Below are positions 42,950 to 51,509 of a DNA stretch of 64,000 nt, one piece after another. The DNA comes from Blautia hominis. GTDB lineage: Bacteria; Bacillota; Clostridia; Lachnospirales; Lachnospiraceae. The position numbers and the translations under genes were made by a program. The stretch spans positions 310,001-374,000 of the forward strand of contig NQOF01000005.1 in NCBI GenBank assembly GCA_002270465.1. Direction: 5' to 3'. The notes beneath the pieces were generated by a model that worked only from the letters and a program-made list of their open reading frames with translations, was not told where the DNA came from and made no database searches. Numbering within the stretch: the stretch's first letter is position 1; each line of letters starts with the position of its first letter.

Positions 42950-44131
42950 CTATTCGTATTTTTCCTTCATTTCCTTAAAGTCTCTTCTGATCGCCTCCAA
43001 AAGCTCCGGATCTGTCAGAACATCCACGGCCGTCATAGCCATGGCTTTGGAACCTACTGCAATGGTCTTGTGTCCGGCTTCGCTGTAGCAGGCGTCCTCA
43101 AACTCTTTTGTATGGCCTCTGGTCTCCGGCACTACCAGCACGTAAGACTGCAGTCCCGGTATCTCATGGGTCACATTTCCCATATCCGTACAGCCGATGC
43201 CCAGCGCTTTCTCCCTGGGCTTCACAATCTCACCCAGATCTGTAAAATTCTTTTCCAGGGCATTTTCCAGAGACTGGTTGTTGCGGATGTCCTCATAGGA
43301 AAGTCCGTCAAAAGAAAACTCCAGTCTCGTATTGGTAATGGCAGCTACGTGCTCACATATTTTCTTGAAACGCTCCAGCAGCTCCAGCTTATACTTCATG
43401 CTGAAGGAACGAATGGTAAACTTGGCCTGACAGTGATCCGGTATATAGATCGGCTCCTCTCCGCCTTTGGAGATGACACCAAGGATCTTGCCTTTGTCAG
43501 CCAGCTCCAGACGCATGGAGTTTACGATCTGGAACAGGTCCAGCACAGGATTCAGGGCACTGATCCCCTCCTCCGGCCATGTGGCTGCGTGGGATGTTTT
43601 TCCATAGTAATCCACAATCACATCTGTCCTGGAATAAGAGATATCATTCACCACCGTATCGCTGGCAGAGTGAAGGATCATGGCAATATCCAGCCCCTTG
43701 AAGGCACCGTTGTTGAGCATAATGATCTTTCCGCCGCCGCCTTCCTCTGCAGGGGTTCCGAATACGGTGACTTTACCGCCAATCTCATCAATGACAGAAT
43801 GGACCGCTTCGCCTGCTCCAACTGCCATAGCACACATCAGATTATGTCCGCAGGAATGTCCCATTCCCGGAACCGCGTCAAATTCGCCGAAAATACCGAT
43901 ATTTGGTCCTTCCTTTCCTGTGTCATACACAGCTCTCACGGAAGTTTCAACACCGCCCACACCTGTTGTCACCTGAAAGCCGAATTTCTTAAGAAGTTCA
44001 GACATGGATCTGCAGGCATGAAATTCATTAAAATTATATTCCGGATGTTCCCAAACCGTGTTGGAAAGTCCGATCAACTCAGGCAGAATCTCCTCCACCC
44101 TCTTTTGTACTCTTTCTTTAAAATCGCTCAT
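42950..44131 (-). CDS. M20 family amidohydrolase (AbgB-like)
   Basis: A 393-residue M20 hydrolase. Metal-site segments are GMGHSCGHNLMCA, GTPAEEGGGGK and MILHSASD. The sequence is closer to p-aminobenzoyl-glutamate / indole-acetyl-amino-acid hydrolases than to ArgE. Embedding between the ATPase and permease genes of a peptide importer is unusual and suggests the cargo is an amide such as an N-acyl amino acid. AGGAGG precedes the start. Confidence 0.88.
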   Translation of the reverse strand: MSDFKERVQKRVEEILPELIGLSNTVWEHPEYNFNEFHACRSMSELLKKFGFQVTTGVGGVETSVRAVYDTGKEGPNIGIFGEFDAVPGMGHSCGHNLMCAMAVGAGEAVHSVIDEIGGKVTVFGTPAEEGGGGKIIMLNNGAFKGLDIAMILHSASDTVVNDISYSRTDVIVDYYGKTSHAATWPEEGISALNPVLDLFQIVNSMRLELADKGKILGVISKGGEEPIYIPDHCQAKFTIRSFSMKYKLELLERFKKICEHVAAITNTRLEFSFDGLSYEDIRNNQSLENALEKNFTDLGEIVKPREKALGIGCTDMGNVTHEIPGLQSYVLVVPETRGHTKEFEDACYSEAGHKTIAVGSKAMAMTAVDVLTDPELLEAIRRDFKEMKEKYE

Positions 44132-44145
44132 CTGGCACCTCCTGC

Positions 44146-45048
44146 TTATTTCTTCATCTTCGGGTCAAGTACGTCACGGATACCATCACCTAGAAGGTTA
44201 AATCCAAGAACTGTGACAAGGATGAACAGACCGGAGATCATGGCTACATGAGGAGCCGTGTTCAGGCAGTCCTTACCCTGGCGCAGAATACTTCCCCAAG
44301 ATGAAGTCGGTGTGGAGATACCAAGTCCTAAAAAGCTCAGGGCAGCCTCAGAAATAATGGCACCTGCAACGCCCAGTGTGGCGTAAACGATAACCGGGGA
44401 GAGGATGTTCGGCAGAATGTGTGAAAACAGCATTCTCATATTGGAAACACCGATAACTCTTCCCGCGTTGCAATATTCTTCATTTTTCACGATATGCACT
44501 TCACCGCGCACAACCCTGGCAAAACTGGGCACATTACCCACACCGATGGCTATGATCACGTTGACAATTCCCGGCCCCAGGACTGTCATCAGGATAATAG
44601 ACAGCAGGACAAACGGGAAAGCCAGAAGGCCATCCATAATACGCATGATAAAAGCATCCATAAATCCGCCCATGTAACCGGCTACCAGCCCCAGCAGGAT
44701 CCCGATGATACCTGCAACAATGGTGCCGCCCACTGCAACGATGATGGAAACACGTGAACCATAGAGTACCCTGGCAAACAGGTCCCTTCCGAACTCATCT
44801 GTTCCGAAGATATGACCGTTCTGCCCCGGAGTCAGAAAGGTGTCCAGAGGATGGATCTCATCCGGGTCCACATTTGTTATGATGGGAGCGAAAATGGCAA
44901 TGAACACCATAAACAGCACGATGAAAAGACCGATCATAGCAGTCTTATTTCTTTTCAGTTTATTCCAGACATTATTGGCCCGGCGCTCTTTTTTCAGCAT
45001 GTCCTCCTGAGCTTTTACGCCTAAGGCTTCTGTATTCTGTGCGCTCAT
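44146..45048 (-). CDS. peptide ABC transporter permease (DppC/OppC-like)
   Basis: A 300-residue permease with an N-terminal OppC segment (NVWNKLKRNKTAMIGLFIV) and about six membrane helices. The EAA-type loop is YCNAGRVIGVSNMRMLFSHILPN. GGAGGAAAC precedes the start. It directly abuts the DppB-like gene without a gap. Confidence 0.93.
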   Translation of the reverse strand: MSAQNTEALGVKAQEDMLKKERRANNVWNKLKRNKTAMIGLFIVLFMVFIAIFAPIITNVDPDEIHPLDTFLTPGQNGHIFGTDEFGRDLFARVLYGSRVSIIVAVGGTIVAGIIGILLGLVAGYMGGFMDAFIMRIMDGLLAFPFVLLSIILMTVLGPGIVNVIIAIGVGNVPSFARVVRGEVHIVKNEEYCNAGRVIGVSNMRMLFSHILPNILSPVIVYATLGVAGAIISEAALSFLGLGISTPTSSWGSILRQGKDCLNTAPHVAMISGLFILVTVLGFNLLGDGIRDVLDPKMKK

Positions 45049-46011
45049 TTAGTTTCCTCCTTTTCCGCTTTCGTAGCTTACTCTCGGGTTGATCAGCATG
45101 TAGACCACGTCCACCAGCAAATTGACCACAACGAACACCACTGCAATGAACAGGACGGTTCCCTGGATAAGCTGATAATCACGGTTGTCAATGGCACTTA
45201 CGATCATGGTGCCCATTCCCGGCCAGGAGAAAATACTCTCTGTCAGGATAGCCCCGGTAAATGCCTGGGCAAGCTGAAGACCCAGAACCGTAACGATTGG
45301 CGGCAGTGCATTTTTCAGTGCATGCTTCCAGATGACTACGCTCTCTTTGATACCTCTTGCACGGAGGGATTTTATAGAGTCATTATTCACAACTTCCAGC
45401 ATACTGGAACGGGTGATCCTTGCAAATGTAGCTGTAGGTATTGTTGCCAGACAGAAACAGGGCAGGATCATATGACTGATAAAATTCCCCAGTCCCTGAC
45501 TCATATCACCCATACCCAGAGCCGGGAACCAGCCCAGATTTACGCTGAACGTCATAACCAGCATCATACCTAACCAGAAGATAGGCATAGACACACCCAC
45601 CAGAGCCAGGATCATGAACACATAATCCAGGATAGAATACTGGTGCAGTGCAGAAAAAACACCTATGGCAAGTCCGATGATCAATGCAATTACAAGACTT
45701 GTAAGGGTGATGACAAGTGTATTCGGAATCCTCTCCGCGATCAGGCTTGTCACCGATTTGTTGTATACATAGGATTTTCCGAAATCCCCTTTCAGGACAT
45801 TGAACATATAATCCACATACTGTTCTCCCTTACTCTTATTCAGTCCCATCTCCTCTTCCAGTTCCTCAATAGCGTCCGGAGATGCCTGAGGCCCGAGTAA
45901 GCTTCGGGCTGGGTTACCTGGAATCATTCTGGTCAGAATAAAGGTTACCGTCACTACGATCAAGAGGGTTGGAATACTTTGTAAGATTCTCTTCAAAATG
46001 GTTTTTAACAC
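45049..46011 (-). CDS. peptide ABC transporter permease (DppB/OppB-like)
   Basis: A 320-residue permease starting LKTILKRILQSIPTLLIVVTVTFIL, with the OppB N-terminal region, six membrane segments and the EAA loop SLRARGIKESVVIWKHALKNALPP. The start is a GTG at 46011; the ribosome site is weak, so translation may depend on upstream genes. A hairpin separates it from the binding-protein gene. Confidence 0.92.
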   Translation of the reverse strand: MLKTILKRILQSIPTLLIVVTVTFILTRMIPGNPARSLLGPQASPDAIEELEEEMGLNKSKGEQYVDYMFNVLKGDFGKSYVYNKSVTSLIAERIPNTLVITLTSLVIALIIGLAIGVFSALHQYSILDYVFMILALVGVSMPIFWLGMMLVMTFSVNLGWFPALGMGDMSQGLGNFISHMILPCFCLATIPTATFARITRSSMLEVVNNDSIKSLRARGIKESVVIWKHALKNALPPIVTVLGLQLAQAFTGAILTESIFSWPGMGTMIVSAIDNRDYQLIQGTVLFIAVVFVVVNLLVDVVYMLINPRVSYESGKGGN

Positions 46012-46046
46012 GAATTTCTACCGCCCTTTTCATTTTAATCTGACAA

Positions 46047-46079
46047 GCAGGGGGCATCGCGAACAGCAATACCCCCTGC
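46047..46079 (-). terminator. intra-operon hairpin after the peptide-binding gene
   Basis: GCAGGGGG (46047-46054) pairs with CCCCCTGC (46072-46079). The minus strand continues TTGTCAG, without a real T-tract, so it probably tunes the ratio of binding protein to permease. Confidence 0.6.
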
Positions 46080-46106
46080 AACCTCATTTACTCTTAACTT
46101 AACTGA

Positions 46107-47768
46107 TTACTGTACTTTCCAGACATTTGTCCACGGTGTCACAAAGAACATCTGGTTGTCTGCCTTCTGTACAAAATCCTGTACTTCCGGATTCAGGCCG
46201 TGGATAACATTCTCGTTAGAGTAGAAGATACCCGGCAGTTCTTCTGTCACGATCCTCAGTGCTTTTTTATACATTTCTGCACGTTCGTTCTGGTCTGTCG
46301 CTTTCAATGCGTCGTCAAGCAGCTGATCAACTTCTGCGTTGGAGAATCCCTGTCCATTGCCGAGAGCACCGATCTCTTTGCTGGAGAACAGCTTGTTCAG
46401 GAAGAAGTAAGGATCCGGATACCAGGTCCAGGACATGCCGTACATATCAGCGTTTCCTGAAGCTGCAGACTCACTGAAGGTGCCCCACTCGCTCTTGTTG
46501 ATGTTTACTGTAACATTCAGGTTTGTCTTTAAGTATGCCTGTACCAGAGTAGCCATTTTCTCACGTAATGCTGTATTGGAAATATAAAGGTCACATTCAA
46601 ATCCATCCGGATATCCTGCTTCTGTAAGGAGCTTCTTAGCTCCTTCCGGATCATAATCCGGTACCAGTTCTTCACAGGATGCATCATATCCCCAGGATCC
46701 CGGCGGCAGAGATAATTTAGCCGGAACAGCTTCCCCGTACTGGTAGATGCTGGCTGTCATTTCTTCCACGTTGATGGCCTTGATCAATGCTTCTCTTACT
46801 TTTTTGTCAGCTGTAGGTCCATTTACCTGGTTGAAGTAAATGTAAGCCACATGCAGGCCCGGCATCTCCATTAACTGCAGTTTGGAGTCGTCACGTACGG
46901 ACTTAACTGCCTCACCTGTGATACTGGATGCTATATCAATTTCACCTGTCTTCAGGGCATTGGCTGCCTGGTTGGAATCTGTGATCACTTTGAATACCAG
47001 TTTGTCCAGGTTTGGTTCTGCTACCCAGTAATCCGGGTTTTTCACCAGTACAGACTGCTGGTCAAGCTCAAAGGACTCCATTGCAAACGGGCCTGTACCT
47101 ACCAGATGTGCACCGAAATCATCTCCCCATCCCTCAACTTCCTCTTTCGGGACAATGGAGTTTCCTGCGTCGGTAAGAGCTGTCAGGAATGCTGCGTTTG
47201 GCTCAGCCAGTGTACATGTCACTTCCCAGTCACCTGTCACTTCTGCGTTCTCCAGCATATCCAGACGATTCAGGGATGAATCTTTTGCGGAACGGTTTAA
47301 GGAGTAAGCGATATCTTCTGCTGTCATCTCACGTCCGTCCTGGTATTCACCTTTCTGGAATTTTACACCCTGGCGGATCTTGAACACGTATGTAAGTCCG
47401 TCATCGCTCACTGTCCAGTCCTCTGCCAGTGAAGGTACGATCTCTGATAAATCTTTGTTGTACTCAACAACTCTGTCACATACGTTGTTGATCACCTGGC
47501 CCTCATAAGAACCTGTATATTTCGCCGGGTCCAGATTCCTCGGTGAAGAGGATAAGGATACGGTAAGGGTTCCTCCCTTGGTAGGTTCGTCAGGCACTTC
47601 AATCTGTTCTTTTTCCACCTGTTCAGTTTCGCCGCCGGATTCTGTTCCTGCTTCGGTTCCCTTATCAGTCGTGTCTTTTTTGCTGTCGTTTCCTGAGCTT
47701 CCACACGCTGTCAGGGAGGATACGCAGAGCACTGCGGCAAGAGCTAATGCTAAACTCTTTCTTTTCAT
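46107..47768 (-). CDS. peptide-binding lipoprotein (SBP family 5, OppA/DppA-like)
   Basis: A 553-residue extracellular solute-binding protein family 5 member. The start at 47768 has AAAGGAGG upstream and begins a lipoprotein signal (KRK, core, lipobox ending SLTAC). A tether rich in Gly/Thr/Glu (about residues 25-60) follows. The mature part includes LDPAKYTGSYEGQVINN and VKFQKGEYQDGR. It heads the operon: binding protein, two permeases, M20, two ATPases, M20. Confidence 0.94.
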   Translation of the reverse strand: MKRKSLALALAAVLCVSSLTACGSSGNDSKKDTTDKGTEAGTESGGETEQVEKEQIEVPDEPTKGGTLTVSLSSSPRNLDPAKYTGSYEGQVINNVCDRVVEYNKDLSEIVPSLAEDWTVSDDGLTYVFKIRQGVKFQKGEYQDGREMTAEDIAYSLNRSAKDSSLNRLDMLENAEVTGDWEVTCTLAEPNAAFLTALTDAGNSIVPKEEVEGWGDDFGAHLVGTGPFAMESFELDQQSVLVKNPDYWVAEPNLDKLVFKVITDSNQAANALKTGEIDIASSITGEAVKSVRDDSKLQLMEMPGLHVAYIYFNQVNGPTADKKVREALIKAINVEEMTASIYQYGEAVPAKLSLPPGSWGYDASCEELVPDYDPEGAKKLLTEAGYPDGFECDLYISNTALREKMATLVQAYLKTNLNVTVNINKSEWGTFSESAASGNADMYGMSWTWYPDPYFFLNKLFSSKEIGALGNGQGFSNAEVDQLLDDALKATDQNERAEMYKKALRIVTEELPGIFYSNENVIHGLNPEVQDFVQKADNQMFFVTPWTNVWKVQ

Positions 47769-47884
47769 AATTTTCCTCCTTTTACTGCTTCGTTGTAACA
47801 CTTTACTAGGATAAAGCTATTTATCTGCCCCATTTATATCAATTTTTCCTCAACAAAAAATAACCTGGGACAAATTTTATAGGT

Positions 47885-47913
47885 ATTATACCTTTTAGTG
47901 CTTTAAATTGCAA
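47885..47913 (-). promoter_or_regulatory. promoter of the peptide transporter operon
   Basis: On the minus strand TTGCAA (47913-47908), 17 bp, perfect TATAAT (47890-47885). Two direct TTTTCGACA copies lie just upstream, within about 47920-47965, and are possible regulator sites shared with the divergent DUF1177 gene. Confidence 0.68.
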
Positions 47914-48008
47914 CTCCTTTTTCGACATAATAAGCAAAAAACCTATTGATTTTCGACAGTCATTGTTATAGACTGGATAAAAACGCACATTTATGGGAGG
48001 AATTTGTA

Positions 48009-48941
48009 ATGATCTTAAGACAGGTTTTGGAATTATTTGACATGCTTGACACACCGTCAGCAAACGGAAAACAGATCACAGAGTTATTAAAAGAGCGCGG
48101 CGCACATGAAGTGACCGTGGAGACCGTAACCAGCGAAAAAGGCAGCACAGACTGCATCACTGTATTGATCAAAGGCAGTGATGGCAGATCAAGCGGCGGC
48201 AGCACCCCGACTCTGGGCATTATCGGACGTCTGGGCGGTCTGGGCGCACGCCCGGAACTGACAGGCTTCGTCTCCGACGGCGACGGTGCCCTGGCAGCAC
48301 TCTCCGCAGGCTTGAAGCTTGCTGAGATGAACAAAAACGGCGATGTGCTGAAAGGCGACATTCTTGTAGCCACCCACATCTGCCCGGATGCCCCTACACA
48401 GGAACATTACCCTGTTCCATTTATGGACTCTCCGATCGACATGCAGACCAACAATGAAAAAGAAGTGGACCCCCGCATGGATGCCATTATTTCCATTGAC
48501 ACCACAAAAGGCAACAAAGTCATCAACACCAACGGCTTTGCCATTTCCCCCACCATTAAGAGCGGCTACATTCTGGAAGTCAGCGATGACCTCTTAGACG
48601 TAATGACCCGCGTGACCGGAAAACTGCCTCACGTATTCCCGGTTTCCCAGCAGGACATCACCCCTTACGGCAATGACCTGCACCACTTAAACAGCATCCT
48701 GCAGCCTGCAACAGCTACAGACGCACCGGTTGTAGGCGTAGCCATCACCACCGAACAGCCGGTAGCCGGCTGTGCCACAGGCGCCAGCCATCCCCTGGAT
48801 GTTGAATCCGCAGCAAGATTTGCAGTGGAGGTAGCCAAAGGATACGGGGAAGGCAAGATCTCCTTCTACAACGAACAGGAATACGCTCACCTTCTGGAAC
48901 TCTACGGCGAAATGAAAGTCTTCCAGACCTTCGGCAAATAA
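48009..48941 (+). CDS. DUF1177 family protein
   Basis: A 310-residue protein of the DUF1177 family, with unknown function. The start at 48009 has GGGAGG upstream; an upstream in-frame ATG is unlikely. Conserved-looking segments include GIIGRLGGLGARPELTGFVSDGDGA, ATHICPDAPTQEHYPVPF and AGCATGASHPLDVESAARFA. The His/Asp-rich segments recall metal-binding hydrolases such as M20/deacylase relatives, but no proven activity is known. It is transcribed divergently from the peptide transporter operon and upstream of an AroM-family gene. Confidence 0.82.
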   Translation: MILRQVLELFDMLDTPSANGKQITELLKERGAHEVTVETVTSEKGSTDCITVLIKGSDGRSSGGSTPTLGIIGRLGGLGARPELTGFVSDGDGALAALSAGLKLAEMNKNGDVLKGDILVATHICPDAPTQEHYPVPFMDSPIDMQTNNEKEVDPRMDAIISIDTTKGNKVINTNGFAISPTIKSGYILEVSDDLLDVMTRVTGKLPHVFPVSQQDITPYGNDLHHLNSILQPATATDAPVVGVAITTEQPVAGCATGASHPLDVESAARFAVEVAKGYGEGKISFYNEQEYAHLLELYGEMKVFQTFGK

Positions 48942-49037
48942 TAAAAGACCACTTGGCAGACTTTCTGCCATCATGAACAAAAAATACTGTTATGCAGCCA
49001 GTACGGCTCCACAACAGAAAAAGACAAGGTGCTCACT

Positions 49038-49754
49038 ATGAAAAAATCTGATACAATTCAAACTCCGGCATCCCGGACCCAGATAAAAATAGGAGCCGTC
49101 ACTATAGGACAGAGTCCCCGGACCGATATTACCGGGGACATCTGTCCTTTATTGGCTCCCAACATAACCCTTGAGGAATACGGTGCCCTGGACCCCTTTG
49201 ACAAAGACTACATCAACCAAAACTTCGCCCCCGGCCCGGACAGCTCCGTACTGGTCACCCGTATGCGCGACGCCTCCCAGGTCATCATCGGTGAGGAACA
49301 CATCCTTCCCCTGGTCCAGTCCTGCATCACCCGGGCAGAAGCCGACGGCTGTCAGGCCACCGTCCTCCTCTGCACCGGCAAATTCCCCAAACTCCGCCAC
49401 GAAAGGATGCTGATCATCCCTCAGCCCCTCATCCACAGCCTCCTGCAAAAACTGGCGGACGACCGTCCCATCGGCCTCCTGGTCCCGGACGAATCCCAAA
49501 TCCCCCAGGCTCAAAGCTGGTTTTCAGAGAGCGACATCCAGGTCCGTGTCCGTGCCCTCTCCCCCTACCTAAAAAGCTCCCTCCTGCAGGAAAAAGCCCA
49601 ATCCCTGCAAAATGAAAACCTATCCCTGATCCTCCCCGACTGCATGGGCTACAGCATCGCCCTAAAAAAAGAACTGGAACACCACCTCCCCATCCCAATC
49701 CTCCTCCCCCGCACCTTCATAGCCACCCTCCTAAACGAACTCTTCGGCTCCTGA
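49038..49754 (+). CDS. AroM family protein
   Basis: A 238-residue AroM-family protein. The N-terminus carries IGAVTIGQSPRTDIT, and a central LLCTGKFPKL segment also fits AroM, whose function is not established. The ATG at 49038 has AAGG 8 bp upstream. The second half is strongly pyrimidine-rich with C-ending codons. It follows the DUF1177 gene and is convergent to the amidohydrolase, so the three appear to belong to one functional locus. Confidence 0.82.
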   Translation: MKKSDTIQTPASRTQIKIGAVTIGQSPRTDITGDICPLLAPNITLEEYGALDPFDKDYINQNFAPGPDSSVLVTRMRDASQVIIGEEHILPLVQSCITRAEADGCQATVLLCTGKFPKLRHERMLIIPQPLIHSLLQKLADDRPIGLLVPDESQIPQAQSWFSESDIQVRVRALSPYLKSSLLQEKAQSLQNENLSLILPDCMGYSIALKKELEHHLPIPILLPRTFIATLLNELFGS

Positions 49755-49766
49755 CCCTCAGGAGCC
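49746..49766 (+). terminator. short hairpin at the end of the AroM gene
   Basis: GGCTCCTGA (49746-49754) pairs with TCAGGAGCC (49758-49766) across a CCC loop. No T-tract follows, and the downstream 49767-49885 is C-rich, so termination may be factor-dependent. Confidence 0.4.
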
Positions 49767-49885
49767 GCCTCAATCTATCCCCCACATCCTGACATTTCCA
49801 GTCACTACCCTCATATCACCTACTGCCATCCCCACAACCACAGCTTTCCACCCCTCATTCCACCTTCTTCCGATCCCCACAACCA

Positions 49886-50167
49886 GGCATGTGTGAAGGG
49901 AGGGCGGGCAGGCCCCATCGGTTCCCTTTCACGGGCATACCGGAGCGGGCTTAGTCCTGCTTAGGCAAAACGAGGCCCCGGTCAAGGAGAAATTTCGGTT
50001 ACCATCCGAAATTTCAGGGCAGTTGAGCCATTCAGCCATAAAGGCTGGATGGCGGTTCTGCCCGGTGCCTTGACCGGGGCCTCGTTTTGACTTAGCAGGA
50101 CTTGCCCGCGGAGGCTGCCCGTGAAAGGGAACCGATGGGGCCGGCCTGTCCTCCCTTCACACATGCC
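49886..50167. repeat. 282-bp long imperfect inverted repeat with two inner hairpins
   Basis: Arms 49886-49987 and 50068-50167 are inverted over about 100 bp with internal differences. Perfect blocks include 49911-49937 with 50116-50142 (27 bp) and 49966-49987 with 50068-50089 (22 bp). The core holds a hairpin GAAATTTCGG/CCGAAATTTC (49989-49998 with 50006-50015) and a second one, GGGCAG/CTGCCC (50017-50022 with 50058-50063), enclosing an 11-bp stem (50027-50037 with 50043-50053). It sits between two convergent genes. No coding frame or obvious target-site duplication is seen. It may be a MITE or a structured RNA. Confidence 0.75.
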
Positions 50168-50203
50168 GTCCGTGAGCCACCCCACCGCAATCTGCAAATC
50201 CCC

Positions 50204-51355
50204 TTAATTCTGATGAACCAACACCCCATCAATAAACACATACTTCACCAAAGATTCCACCTTCAAAGGACTCCCGCTCATCACAACAACATCCGCATCC
50301 TTCCCCACTTCCAGGGACCCGACTCTATCCTCAACTCCCAAATGTTTTGCAGGATTGATCGTGATCGCCTTCAAAGCATCAAATTCATCCATCCCGGCTT
50401 TCACCGCAAGTCCCGCACAAAGCGGCAGAAATTCCTGCGGTATCACCGGCGCATCCGTTATGATAGACACCTGGCATCCCATAGACGCTAAAACGCCCGG
50501 CGTAGTCCAGCTCTTATTCTGCAGCTCGAACTTTGTGGCATGGGTCAGTGTAGGACCTACTGCCATAGGCACATGCTCCCCAGCCAGCTCATCCGCGATC
50601 AGATGTCCCTCCGTCACATGCTCCAATGTAATATCCAGCCCAAACTCTTTTGCAATGCGCAGGGCTGTAAATATATCATTAGCCTGATGTGCATGAGCCT
50701 TCAGCGGTATTTCCTTCTTCAATACCGGTATCAGGGATTCCAGCTTCAGGTTAAATTCCGGCTGCTTCCGGACATCATCCCCTGCTGCCTCTTTCTTCTC
50801 CATATAAGCCTTTGCCTTAAACAGCTCATTCCTCAAAAGTGCCGCAGTGGTCATCCTGGAAGTATCCCCCTTGTCCTGATAACAGTTCTTAGGATTCTCC
50901 CCAAACGCACACTTCATGGCAACCGGATATTTCACTACCATCTTGTCGATCCGTTTCCCCACAGTCTTCACTGCAGCAAAAGTTCCGCCCAGCACATCTG
51001 CGCTGCCAGGGCCTGTTCCGATGCAAGTTACACCGGCCTCTCTTGCATGCTGAAAGCACGGGTCCAGAGGGTTGATCCCGTCAATGGCGCGAAGCTGGGG
51101 TGTCACCAGATCGTTGAGTTCACAGTAATCTCTTCCCTCATAGCCAATCCCGTAACCATCCAACCCTGTATGGCAGTGGGCCTCCACGAACCCCGGATAG
51201 ACCTCCAGCCCCTCCGCGTCAATGACTTCTGTCCCCTCCGGGATCTCCAGATCCGCACCCACGGCACGGATTTTTCCATCCTCGATCAGGACATCTCCTT
51301 TAAAAGGTTCCTTTTCTGCAATCGTGTAAACCAGACCATTTTTAATGCATAACAT
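50204..51355 (-). CDS. amidohydrolase (imidazolonepropionase-like)
   Basis: A 383-residue amidohydrolase-superfamily enzyme. The first metal motif is in GFVEAHCHTGLDGYG, with later histidines in LKAHAHQANDI and DITLEHVTEGH, and the acidic ligand in SIITDAPVIP. It resembles prolidase and imidazolonepropionase-type cytoplasmic amidohydrolases. It lies across a long inverted repeat from the AroM gene. Together with the M20 enzymes, it suggests hydrolysis of imported cyclic amides or peptides. Confidence 0.88.
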   Translation of the reverse strand: MLCIKNGLVYTIAEKEPFKGDVLIEDGKIRAVGADLEIPEGTEVIDAEGLEVYPGFVEAHCHTGLDGYGIGYEGRDYCELNDLVTPQLRAIDGINPLDPCFQHAREAGVTCIGTGPGSADVLGGTFAAVKTVGKRIDKMVVKYPVAMKCAFGENPKNCYQDKGDTSRMTTAALLRNELFKAKAYMEKKEAAGDDVRKQPEFNLKLESLIPVLKKEIPLKAHAHQANDIFTALRIAKEFGLDITLEHVTEGHLIADELAGEHVPMAVGPTLTHATKFELQNKSWTTPGVLASMGCQVSIITDAPVIPQEFLPLCAGLAVKAGMDEFDALKAITINPAKHLGVEDRVGSLEVGKDADVVVMSGSPLKVESLVKYVFIDGVLVHQN

Positions 51356-51452
51356 AATCTTATCCTCCGTATTAATGTTCTCTTATGATATCATACTGCA
51401 AATCCTGCTGTCAGACAAGATATTACGATACAATAATACAGGCCTGTAAAGC

Positions 51453-51498
51453 GTTACTGTGCAAAGAGCTGCGTTTTTAGTATACTGTGAACAGTAAC
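51453..51498. repeat. short inverted repeat upstream of the small lipoprotein's 3' end
   Basis: GTTACTGT (51453-51460) and ACAGTAAC (51491-51498) are inverted. On the minus strand the stem lies just after the stop of the lipoprotein gene at 51510, but no clear T-tract follows. Possibly a remnant of the GTAAC-ended palindromic elements. Confidence 0.35.
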
Positions 51499-51509
51499 TG
51501 TAAAGCTGA

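Noticed and set aside
43070-44251. 393-codon plus-strand open frame opposite the M20 amidohydrolase
   Set aside because: Antisense to a confident enzyme gene with conserved metal motifs; no Shine-Dalgarno and no recognisable domain.
49886-50167. The long inverted repeat as a CRISPR array or retron
   Set aside because: There is one inverted pair rather than repeated spacers, and no Cas or reverse transcriptase gene is nearby.
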